Under the pieces are notes generated by a model, which worked only from the letters and a program-made list of their open reading frames with translations, searched no databases and was not told the DNA's origin. Both the position numbers and the translations under genes were made by a program. Shown here in pieces: positions 1 through 10,000 of a DNA stretch of 64,000 bases (position 1 is the first letter of the stretch; each line of letters begins with the position of its first letter). Origin of the DNA: Branchiostoma floridae (Eukaryota; Chordata; Leptocardii; Amphioxiformes; Branchiostomatidae); NCBI RefSeq assembly GCF_000003815.2, contig NC_049986.1, positions 5,892,065 to 5,956,064 of the forward strand, given 5' to 3'.

Positions 1-124
1 CAGTACCAGTAACGCCACCGTCCATGTGTGGCGCGGTTTGGAGCAGTGTGCGTACACAATCGTCATCCCGAAAACTGACCCGGAAGTGTGCCCAGGAGGA
101 AGAGATACAGTCGTCTTCTTACAG
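1..124 (+). CDS. exon of a probable secreted coiled-coil protein (5' end outside window)
   Basis: An open frame from base 2 reads STSNATVHVWRGLEQCAYT then IVIPKTDPEVCPGGRDT and ends at CAG|gtttgg (donor at 125) in phase 0. The pattern of Cys-hydrophobic-Tyr-Thr-x-hydrophobic-Pro, then CPG, followed in the next exon by a coiled coil, resembles the N-terminal region of secreted coiled-coil proteins that carry fibrinogen-like or olfactomedin-like C-termini. That is a resemblance by eye only. Joined to 3290 it continues FLQ|DLRATVDDLSLKLENVKAK without a frame break, which supports the junction. Confidence 0.5.
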
Positions 125-439
125 GTTTGGCCTCGTTTGATTGTAGACGAATATTATGTGGTGCATGTACCCAAAGACACAATTGAACCGCATGGGTACT
201 TTAGTCGTACAATTGTTATACGTTTGCTGACTAAAGGCATTCACGTAATATACACTGTCAGATTATATCATTGACTACGTTAGAGCAAGCCTTAAAAATC
301 TACAGTACCATAATCATCCGACTACCTACAAAAGAATCTCTCTTCTAGCAAGGCTGGCTTTTATTTCGGGGAAGCGCTAATTTTTTTCTCAACATGGGCT
401 AAGGGAGTAGCCCAACCGAATATATCTATATCATATGAA

Positions 440-660
440 AGTCCCCATGAGGTCCCTATTGACATTTTTTTTTCATACGCAGTCGTACGCATAACGCGCA
501 CCTTAATCGTTTTGTTCCAGTTCTAGATACGCGTACTACAGCGCTGTCCTCTGCATTCCTTTGCACTTAAAACTGGCACAGAACGATTGAGGGGCGTATG
601 AGGTTCGTATTGTGCGTACGATTGCGTATAAATACTATGCCAATACAGATACGGACTTGT
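440..660. repeat. fold-back MITE, copy 1 of a pair
   Basis: The ends are imperfect inverted repeats of each other (left ATGAGGTCC...ATACGCAGTCGTACGC, right GTGCGTACGATTGCGTAT...), and the whole can fold into one long hairpin centred near 560. A second copy lies at about 1117-1340. No coding capacity. Boundaries are approximate. Confidence 0.55.
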
Positions 661-1116
661 CATACATGAATGCTTCAAATACATATTCATGTGAGAGGGG
701 ATCAAATAAACCTATCCAGATACAAAGCTTGTACTCAGTACAAACGTGTTGCGTTACGATATGAGGCGTTTTACAGGGTATATGATATAAACAAACAAAT
801 CTGTGGGATTGTTGTCTTTAAGTGGCCCAGTCTTACAAAAGATGTCCCCAACATTTGACCCCGTTTAACAACATAGCCTTGTCCCACTGTCTTCATATGT
901 AGTGCATGACCGAATAAATGGGACTATTGGTTATTTGAAGGTTATCTGCATAGTTTACGTAGTGACGTAAAGAAGTGACGCAGGCTAGGCTCTTTGTGAA
1001 TGGTTGACCCTCACTCTATTTCGTCCATGTTTTCCGGCGACCCCTTTGGGGTCCACACGTTCGACCAAGTACGAACCACGTAAAGGTACCGTCAGTCACA
1101 GGAGCTTGTGTATCAA

Positions 1117-1340
1117 ATACGTATGACTATGAGGCCCGTATTGACAATTATTATACGCAATACTCAGTTCGTACGTATCTCAGCCGTTTTGTGCCAGTTT
1201 TAGGTACTCGTGCAGAACCGTACTGTGCGTGGGCATGTGTACCTAAAACTGCATGGCCCAAAACGATTAAGGTACGTATGAGGTGCGTACTGTGCACACG
1301 ACTGCGCATGAAATGGCAGTGCGGACCTCATATGGACTTG
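1117..1340. repeat. fold-back MITE, copy 2 of a pair
   Basis: This copy shares with 440-660 the order of landmarks ATGAGG, ATACGCA, CGTTTTG, CCAGTT, then the inverted ACTG, AACGATT, CGTATGAGG, GTGCGTA, with many substitutions and small indels. Its own two halves are also inverted repeats. Confidence 0.55.
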
Positions 1341-1898
1341 ATATGCTCGTTCGTGTGACTAGTCACTAAGGTTAGCCGGGAAAGTCAGTTTCTGTGCTGG
1401 CCAGAAATTACTCTCCTAAATTAGAAAACATTTAGTCAATGTTGAAAGTCGGTCCCTTCAAAAATAAAAGCCATGAATTAGGGGGGATTGATTCGCATAT
1501 GAGAATGTTATCCATAAAATTAACTTACTATGGCCGAACAAAACGTTGTCTGTCAACCCTTTGCGGTAACGTTTACTGACAAATGCAAATAACACATGGG
1601 GTTGACGGAGACACATGCATGTACTAAAACAAACCTAACATCACTCAAGTTCAGACCGAACATTTTACAAATACCAGCTGCACCAACAAGCCCCTCTTAA
1701 GTGTTAGTACACCCTTTACACTGGGATTTCGACAGTTCGGCACCACAGAGCTACTAACGCTGTATACTCCTACGAAGGTAATTTTGGTTGGAATTGCATT
1801 TTCTTTTGGAGGAGAAGTCTGCTTCAAGCACATTAAATACGAAAAGCTAGCAAGGCCCTCCCCTTAGAAAGAAACCCCTCTACAGACCGGAAAGATAA

Positions 1899-2329
1899 CA
1901 GGCTGTTTCACAACAATGTGAGTTTGCATCCGTCAGTTCGCAACAAGGCAAGTCCTTTCGCAACTTTTGAATGTAATCAATTTTAATAGCCTAATAGTAT
2001 TAGAAATCGTATTCCTAACATAATTATACTCCTTCCACGTAAACATCGATTCTTATTTTTTTATCGGTGCGAAAGACAACCCCGACGGCAGAGGAACTTG
2101 GGGCCGCATGGACCTGACAGCCCGATTATTTTCATACCCGGCGTGCATATGTAGGAGTATAATTATGTTAAGAATACGATTTCTAATACTATTAGGCTAT
2201 CAAGATTTATAACGTCAAATGTTGTTAAACGACTTGTACCTTGTTGCGATAAAGACTTGTACCTTTTACGAAAGACCTGCCTTGTTGCGAACTGACGGTT
2301 GCGAATTGACATTGTTGCGAAACAACCTG
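1899..2329. mobile_element. 431-bp fold-back MITE with about 130-bp inverted repeats
   Basis: The ends read CAGGCTGTTTC...GAAACAACCTG and are flanked by TAA on both sides (1896-1898 and 2330-2332), a likely 3-bp target duplication. Inside, a nearly perfect 49-bp inverted pair (about 1984-2032 and 2152-2200: ATAGCCTAATAGTATTAGAA against its reverse complement) encloses a GC-richer centre. Repeated GTTGCGAA/TTCGCAAC motifs fill the outer arms. It is non-coding and lies in the first intron of the plus-strand gene. Confidence 0.75.
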
Positions 2330-3289
2330 TAACCCTACGGAAACATTACATTTTGCTAAACTATGTGCCAACGGGAGATACAGTAGGCGCAACAGCAACA
2401 AAGCGTAGTTGCAACGAATTTCTTTTTAAAAGAAAGAAATAATTTTGTTTATAAGTTGTGGTGCTACGCTGTCATAATTTTGACTAGCGTATCGTCATGT
2501 GTTTCTTCCATTCGACACCTGGAAAACCGCCTCAAGACACAAACATCCAATTCGATCGTTCTGCTGTCTTTTCAGACATGTCAATTAAATAGAACGAGGC
2601 CGAGTGCTTCATTACAAAATATAAGCAATTACACGGCTTGTGTATTTAATGTAAACTAGAGTTCGGGGACCTCATACCTCCATGAAATATTTATTGCTTT
2701 TTTGTGGATGGTATGTATGTTTATAGTCGGTTGTATTTGAGAGTAATGGTTATATAATATAAATGTTATGGGAAAGTAGTGGTGTATTTATTTAATGACA
2801 CAGAGGATGTCCATCTGATTAGTAATTATCAAAATGTGACACTTAATTGTGTAATGTGCGTTTAAGAGGTCGACGGCATATGGTAGCGTGGTGTTCCTTA
2901 AGCTTGATGTTTGGCATTTAAAATGTCTAAGGTTGTCAGCATTATTGAGGTTCGACTATGTGCCTCAGAGCTGTGTGGTGGGAGGAAGTTGGGAAACTCA
3001 GAAAGAAGAAGGGATGTGGCCAACTTTAGTCAGATGGTGATTTGATTTTCCACCAATATGTCATAACATCAGCTGTTCACACGGTACAAAAACGAGATGC
3101 ACACTTTCCTCTGACAGCCCTACACCAACTGTAAGATGAAGACTTGGCGCCAACCCCGTCTGATAAAAAACAAGTACCATTACAAGTTCGTGAGTAATCA
3201 TCTACACAGACAGAGACACATAACATAAAATATAACCTCCATTCCATGACATTTCATGGAGGTAACAATATGCCTCTATCCATTTTCAG

Positions 3290-3757
3290 GACTTAAGGGC
3301 CACTGTTGATGACTTGTCCTTAAAGCTGGAAAACGTGAAGGCGAAGCTTTGGTCTTTAGAGGAGAGACAATAAAGGGCGACCAACTCAACGTCTTTTCCA
3401 CCCTCCCCAAAAGTTTTCATGCAGGAACAAGAAAGAAGCCAACAGATTCAATTGCTTAAAGAAGACGTCGAGTCCTTGAAAGTTGAAACAGTCCTCAACA
3501 ACAAGCGTGGTTGAACATGAATCAGAACAGGTGATTCGTCCAACGTTGCCAACGACGGATACAGAACGTATCGTTCCTCCGATGTTTTGTACGACTGAGG
3601 CTACAGGTGAAGAGGAACTGCCACCTACCATTCCCCCATGGCTAAATGATGAGTTAACTGAAAGACCTGTGACCGAAGGTACTATCTTCTTACAGATAGA
3701 ACGCAGATGATGCGACGGATATAGACCATGATGTCTGGGACAGCCCCAGTACTGACG
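3290..3757 (+). pseudogene. coiled-coil and Thr/Pro/Glu-rich exon with one stop and two frame breaks
   Basis: After acceptor cag at 3287-3289 the frame reads DLRATVDDLSLKLENVKAK and onward to a TAA at 3371. The same frame resumes with MQEQERSQQIQLLKEDVESL (from 3419), a heptad-like coiled coil. Coding character then moves one base forward (from about 3483: SSTTSVVEHESEQVIRPTLP and a Thr/Pro/Glu-rich stretch to about 3700). It moves one base forward again (from 3703: ADDATDIDHDVWDSPSTD) up to a donor G|gtata at 3758. Two single-base insertions explain the shifts: without them the exon would have the length its phases require. It may be a young pseudogene, or an exon with assembly errors or a damaged allele. 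I do not recognise the family with confidence. Confidence 0.45.
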
Positions 3758-4017
3758 GTATAAAAAGTGAAACACTGTTGTGCATATACTATAACTATAT
3801 ACTATAGAGAAAAGAAAATTAGAAAAAATAAAGAAACATTAAAAGGAGACAAACATAAAAATACTTTTGTATTGACCAACAAGGATTTATGAAGGGGGTG
3901 GGGGGGTGGGGTGGTTCTGTTGCATTGTTTTAACCTCAGATAGTTTTACATCAAATTCCGTATCCTGATATTCGGGTACAAACAAGCATTTTTATTGTAC
4001 TTTAAATATATTTGTAT

Positions 4018-4047
4018 TTGTGTGTGTGTGTGGGGGGGGGGGGGGCA
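4018..4047. repeat. GT repeat followed by a G run
   Basis: (TG)n runs into 14 consecutive G, 100 bp before the terminal exon acceptor at 4144. Simple sequence; a G-quadruplex is possible on the coding strand. Confidence 0.8.
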
Positions 4048-4143
4048 TAGTGTGGGGGCCGGGTGGTGGTGCTGTAAGTACTACGTTTCTTGTACTACAA
4101 TGTATTTGTTTTCTCATTGTGTTGTTTTCTTCACTTTTCGAAG

Positions 4144-4262
4144 GTTATTACCGTAGTGACTACGGTGAAGATCTCCAGTACGGCCGTATAGGTGGTCAGG
4201 GCGACGACTGGACAGGCCATAAATACCCTAAATGGTATGAATGTGGAGTATCCATCCCGTAA
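4144..4262 (+). CDS. probable terminal exon of the plus-strand gene
   Basis: After a pyrimidine-rich acceptor (ttcttcacttttcgaag) the phase-1 frame that fits the donor at 3758 reads GYYRSDYGEDLQYGRIGG, QGDDWTGHKYPKWYECGVSI, P and a TAA stop at 4260-4262. The Gly/Tyr/Asp-rich tail has a single cysteine and no recognised domain. The junction joins STD to GYYRSDYGED, a smooth acidic/aromatic run, which supports the splice. A 385-bp intron with GT and G runs separates it from the preceding exon. Confidence 0.45.
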
Positions 4263-4790
4263 GGGGTCGATTGAACACATCAGATTGTTCTGGCCATATG
4301 TTTAATTAGCATTCTGAAGTAAAAAGTAAGACGAACAAATTCAAAGTAACTATAAAAAGGCATTCGCAACTTCCCATCTTTATTTGCAAAAAGGCTCGTT
4401 GGTCTCTTTAGCAGTTTTGGTGACATTTGTGTAAAGGTAAAATATACGCTTCTGATTTGGACAATATCCCTTTATTGTATCATATATATTCTGCATACAT
4501 ATTTTAGACCTTCTGCGTAAGCATCAGCCATTTGATTTTAGCATTCCATAGTTACGTAACGGTTTAGTAGTCATGTACGCTATCGAATATGTGTAAAATA
4601 ATAATTTTCAGGGGGTATCTGTTCCTTTTGATTTACTACCTGGATTTCTAAGTAAATCACATTGTCAGTAGCAGTGTCACCCTGGGTTACAACCTCCGTC
4701 ATAGAAATAGCGGCAGCCAACCAGCGAGCCCGGTTTCATTTTGATGACGTGGGTTACACTTTATTTTCATAAAAACATTTATTATTCACA

Positions 4791-4796
4791 AATAAA
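4791..4796 (+). terminator. candidate polyadenylation signal of the plus-strand gene
   Basis: AATAAA lies about 530 bp after the TAA at 4260-4262. The region also has AATAAA on the opposite strand (4760-4765), as expected between convergent genes. Confidence 0.3.
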
Positions 4797-6039
4797 ATCA
4801 AATGTTCATATATTATATTAACATTATCAATATGCTGCAATTACACAAGTAATTGATAGAGGCTACAACAATGTTATAGGACAGACAACAAAGGTCCAAA
4901 GTAATCGTTTTATTTCTTGCCCATGTAGCAAACCACTTGTGTATTCGATTACAATATCGTATGTGAGGCATGCCTCATGCAGTGTATTCTCTTAACAGAT
5001 GTGATTTAATACCTCTACATTTAAGTGCTGCCCCCTAGCGGATTGCTTGAAATGTACAATGTTTCTAGAGCGCTTATAAGCAAGACTCTAAACAGTATCA
5101 TAAGACACATTGTAGCTTATGAAAGAAGACCTCAAATCTTTGTGTGCCGCAGTTTCTGATGTAATGTGTACATCATTTTAGTACTCAGGATTATGCTATA
5201 TAAATAACACGTACGCTTTTAGTATTGGTAATGATATTCATAAAGTACACATGTAGTAGAAATTCTGCAGTGTTCATACTGCTATATAGATGATGTGTAT
5301 CAATAAACTAGTTATACCGGTGAAATTGTGTCATAGAACATCTCATTTCGTTACAATGTTATGATAGCATATAAAAACATTAAGCATAAACTTTTTCAAT
5401 TCTGTGCGCACAACATTTCACCTTTAATACTACGGACACTCGGAAGGTTTATTACAAAAAATCCTCTACGCTATCTCGATGTTATTTGTGCTAAAACGTG
5501 TTACAATGTATACTCTACAACAGGCGTTGCATTTTCCAAACCCTTTGTTTTACTCATCATTTGCATTCGGTAACTTTATTCTTTCAATGAGAAAATTCAT
5601 TTGCACATTATAATTGGTTTGTTGGTTACCATATAAATGTGTATACAATGTATGTTCATGCAATTGACACAAGCACAATGTCAATGTAATTTCATGAAGC
5701 AATATATACCCATATCTATATATACAACATATATTTTCGGACCAGCGTCTCTGTCTTTGTGAATGCCCTTCAACTGCATGGTGCAATGAATTTTATGTAC
5801 TAAATAAAACTTAACACTGTTAACGTTCACTATAAAGGTGACAATAATGTAAATAGCCCCCCAAAACAGTTATAATGATTCAATTACAATACTATACAAT
5901 AGATACAAAAAGCCGGAAACAGTCTATTACTGACATACATGTATGTTGAGCTACATTTACCATATATGAACAATATGATTTCATCTAACGAGTTAAAAAA
6001 CACACATATAGCCACACCCTTGAGCAATATGTGCAAACA

Positions 6040-6045
6040 TTTATT
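6040..6045 (-). terminator. STOM: candidate stomatin polyadenylation signal
   Basis: This is the first AATAAA on the minus strand downstream of the stomatin stop (TTTATT on the plus strand). It would give a 3' UTR of about 750 nt. Further copies lie downstream, for example 4760-4765, so a longer UTR is possible. Confidence 0.35.
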
Positions 6046-6796
6046 AGAGATATAATTATAAAGTTATTTGTCTTGGTATTATTCATTATATGTATATTTC
6101 TCACCAGCACACATGACAGGCATTATTGTTACGGGAATGAACTAAGATCCCGCCAATTTGTGTTACTAGCATAAGATATTACAGTAGAGTTTGAAATGTA
6201 GATCTCACCATACGGAATCGTTTGTCTTATCGTGTCTCTCTTCCTCCTTTTCCTCCCGCGTGCTTCTCTTTTACAAGACTATCTGTGACGTCAGTTCTTC
6301 CGTGACGTAGCCAAATGGTCGTAAATGGGATAAAGGTTGATGTCGCATTAAGATGTTAAACACATGTTGAAATAAGATTTGCAGTACTTTGAGGAATATG
6401 TTTTTAAAAAGTAATTAGCTTTGTTATTTTAAAATCATAAAGCCCATTAATTAAAATTGCAACATGGTACGTCGTTACTAAATACTTATGCTTATCAGCA
6501 AAAGAAATCTGAACGTGAAAATGTAGTGAACATAACTATGAATTACAGCCATATGTTCAAACTCCCAGATGATTTGGGGTAGATTTAGGAATTGTCGGAA
6601 AATACAGAGGTGTAACTGAATTTGACTTGAAATCTAAAACAATGTTGTACAACAAATATGGCTGAAACTTTATCTTCGATTTAACCTACAAGAAATGATT
6701 TTGAAAGATAATTAGCGACAACCAATCCCCAACTTGCTACGCCACATGTTATTCAGGAATATCATTTTCTCCAATCTCCGTTGTTTTGTGTGGACT

Positions 6797-7057
6797 CTAG
6801 ACGCCTGGTGGGGTGTCAGCGTGAGATCCCGGGTTCTGACCAGCATTCATGTGGTGGTTCCCGTTAGACCCAAACGGGAGAATGCCTCTCAGTAGGTCCA
6901 CGGGGAGAGGGAAGATGATGGTGGAGTTCTTCTCGGCGGAGATGGCGTTCAGGGTCTGGAGGTACCGGAGCTGGAGAGCGGCGGGAGACTCGGAGATCAC
7001 CTCCGAAGCTTCCTTCAGGGCTCTCGATGCGTTCTTCTCTCCTTCGGCAGCGATGAC
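6797..7057 (-). CDS. STOM: stomatin exon 8 (terminal coding exon)
   Basis: The 261-nt exon starts in phase 0 after the acceptor cag (7058-7060) with [20 protein letters not shown] and ends in a TAG stop at 6797-6799. It encodes the end of the PHB region, the [13 protein letters not shown] helix and the [18 protein letters not shown] motif that in vertebrate stomatin supports oligomerisation and lipid-raft association. It ends with a lineage-specific, Gly/Asn/His/Pro-rich tail of about 25 residues ([15 protein letters not shown] and onward). Residues are about 209-294 of the 294-residue product. It lies 3.3 kb downstream of exon 7, and the intron between is filled by repeats. Confidence 0.95.
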   Translation of the reverse strand, partial: VIAAEGEKNASRALKEASEVISESPAALQLRYLQTLNAISAEKNSTIIFPLPVDLLRGILPFGSNGNHHMNAGQNPGSHADTPPGV

Positions 7058-10000
7058 CTGAAATGATTTCGCATAATTTGTACTTCATTGTAAATGTTGA
7101 TTTATTGAAATTGCAAATAATGCAATATATGGCAACGCAGGCAGCTTAGCTGGTATTGGGCGCCAACACATACATATATTTATACTTCTAAAAAATATTA
7201 ACTCAACTTGTTAAATGTATATTTCAAATGAAACACCTTCTTGGGTATGTTTGAAACTTTGGGGTCTGAGGTCTATGTCAGATAACTATATAGTCCATGG
7301 GCCAGCACCCGAAATTTCACATATCGGTACCCTCCGGGGTGGCAAATTCTCCTTGTTATTTTTGAATAGTAGAAGGCCTGTGGCATATATTTTGACGTGA
7401 TAGCCATTCTGGTATGGTAGCTTTCTACCGGCTATCAGCCTTCAAACCTATCACCACCTAAATGATCTGGAATTTTCGTGTCTTAAACAAGGGGGAGGGG
7501 CAAAATATTAAACATCAATATTTTTCAATGAAAATTCACATGCTAGTAGAACCTGTTAAGAGGATCATAAAAATATTTTTAGATTTTCGGTTTTGTGATT
7601 CAACACAAAATTATGACCGCCTAAAATCAGATTTTTTGACGATTTTCTGGTGAAAAATATATACTTTATTTTCCAATATCGTTCATATATTCACATTACC
7701 TATGGGGCCTTGCCTGATGAGTTAGACTTACCGTCCATATCATTCCCTGCATATTAAACTTTAAATGATCGAAATCCGTCAATGAAATCCGGAGATATGA
7801 ATGTGTGAAGAATGACACATCTGCCAGCTGATATAGTGACAATATCGTTGCTAAGGCTGTTGCTAAGGCTGTTGTAAAGGAGGTTTCAGATCGTGCTCCA
7901 CAGCAAAACTGATACAAAGAACTTACTTTTCTGTAGTCTTTTGCTCTGATTACATCAGTAGAAGTACAAGGAATAGTGTTAAAATGTTTAACATTTAACA
8001 GATGCAGAAATGTGTTTATTTACGTCATTTCTTTCAGAATCATTAGCAAAACTGTTGCTAAGGCCGTTGCTAAGGGGGTCCTCAGTCATGTTTCAAGCAA
8101 AGAACAGCAGATAGGCAAGTTGTCTGACACGTGATTTTGCTCCTGTCATCTTGTAAATCATGAATAATTGTGAAAAATATCATAATTGATTAGAAATGTT
8201 AATTTGGGCTCTACATGGGGGTTATAAGGATACCTGAAAATGAATTACCTTCATTTTACACATTAAAAATGCTCTTTTACGTCATTTAATAGAAGCCTGA
8301 CTAAAATTCACAGCGTATATCTGGTATATTGTACACAATGAAAAAGGCGGTCATAATTTTGTGTTGAATCACAAAACCGAAAATCTAAAAATATTTTTAT
8401 GATCCTCTTAACAGGTTCTACTAGCATGTGAATTTTCATTGAAAAATATTGATGTTTAATATTTTGCCCCTCCCCCTTGTTTAAGACACGAAATTTCCAG
8501 ATCATTTAGGTGGTGATAGGTTTGAAGGCTGATAGCCGGTAGAAAGCTACCATACCAGAATGGCTATCACGTCAAAATATATGCCACAAGCCTTCTACTA
8601 TTCAAAAATAGCAAGGAGAATTTGCCACCTCGGAGGTACCAATTTTTCCTCTGGCCCATGGACTAATAGTAATAGTATAGCTTGATTGGCCTGACTGGTT
8701 TACATGGAAGTACCATAATTTTTTTGTTCAAACATCTTTGTCCAAAGTATCCTCCTACCCAAAAATCAAAATCAGATATTCCATTCTTGAGGTACCCTCT
8801 TCAATAATTTTATACAAAACTGCCCCTAAAATTCTATAACTAGCCACGGGGGGGGGGGGTACCAATGTCTTCCTGAGCACAAGAGCTATCTAACATTTGA
8901 ATTCGAAAAATAAGTGAAATATCCCCTTCAGACACAATCATATGTCAAGACATTAAGATCCGTTGCAGTGTCTAGGAAATTCCCCAGGGGGCCCAAATCC
9001 AATCATTTTTAGTGTATGTCATATGCCTTCAACACTCCAAATGTAGAATCTATCCATCTATCCAATTAGACCAAAACAATTATTTTTCAATAACAACAGA
9101 CAATTTCTAGATGTCAAGATTTACGAATAAACGTTTGTAGCTTTCATTATATGTACATTGGAATGCCCTGATATGCTAAGACTTGGCAAAGGTACCCCTG
9201 CCAGGAAGTCATGATAAGATTGTAATGACATTGACATGAGCTAAAGTGCGACTAAAAAGGCTGTAATTGGGTGATAATTGGTATGCCCCCAAACCTTGCC
9301 CCTCTGTTTTGCATTCCCATACGCGCTAATTGAAACCGTGTTAGGCACCCCCTGAGCTCAAGTCAGTTAGAACATTCCAAAATGGCGGACTACACCAGAG
9401 ATTTCACGACACGGCAGTCAGCCCGTCAGAGTGTCGTTTGAAAATAGTTTTCCAGCAGTTTACAGCCCGGTGCCCGGTGATCATTTTATCATTACTTGTA
9501 GGAAGACAAATATAAAAGATTACCAGGCTTTGTCAACATATATTACTTAGAATAGCCAACAATGGACATAATCTTTGCTGATGACCTACAATGGTCTTAT
9601 TTTTGGTAACAGAATGGTTGGTTAACCTCCATAAATGTGAATGAGGCGAGAACATTTTTAGCCTTATAAATCATTACTTTCTTTCCTTATAAATGTCTAA
9701 AAACCGGCTTTCGCCCTCTTGCTATTTTAAGTAAAACATTGTTGACTAAAATCTGTACTTGAATGAAAGTGGTGGGTCATTATTTGCATATGTGGGCTGT
9801 TTGACCACCCCCCTCCCCATCACTTGCCTTCTGTCAGTGTAAAAGCTCCTTGGTAAACTACCTCAAATTGTGTTTCAATCAGTTTCATTGAAATGGTATG
9901 TACCAAATGCGTGTGTTGTTTTTTAGCTCTGAAAATGATAAAACGGGCAATAAGACTGTATGACGTCATCCATATGGCCCGAAAAATCATATTTAGTATT

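Larger units (their letters stand above)
4263..6796. other. region between convergent genes, 3' UTRs presumed
   Basis: AT-rich sequence with poly(A) signals in both directions and no convincing coding frame. The open frames here are short and compositionally random. It must hold the 3' ends of the plus-strand gene and of stomatin; exact ends cannot be seen. Confidence 0.5.

Noticed and set aside
3386-3775. 129-codon minus-strand frame
   Set aside because: It is antisense to the coiled-coil/Thr-Pro exon, whose plus-strand reading has far better protein character and splice junctions.
7462-8505. Same 54-residue open frame on both strands (7462-7653 and 8308-8505)
   Set aside because: It is simply the two inverted arms of the fold-back element; no homology to a known protein is visible.
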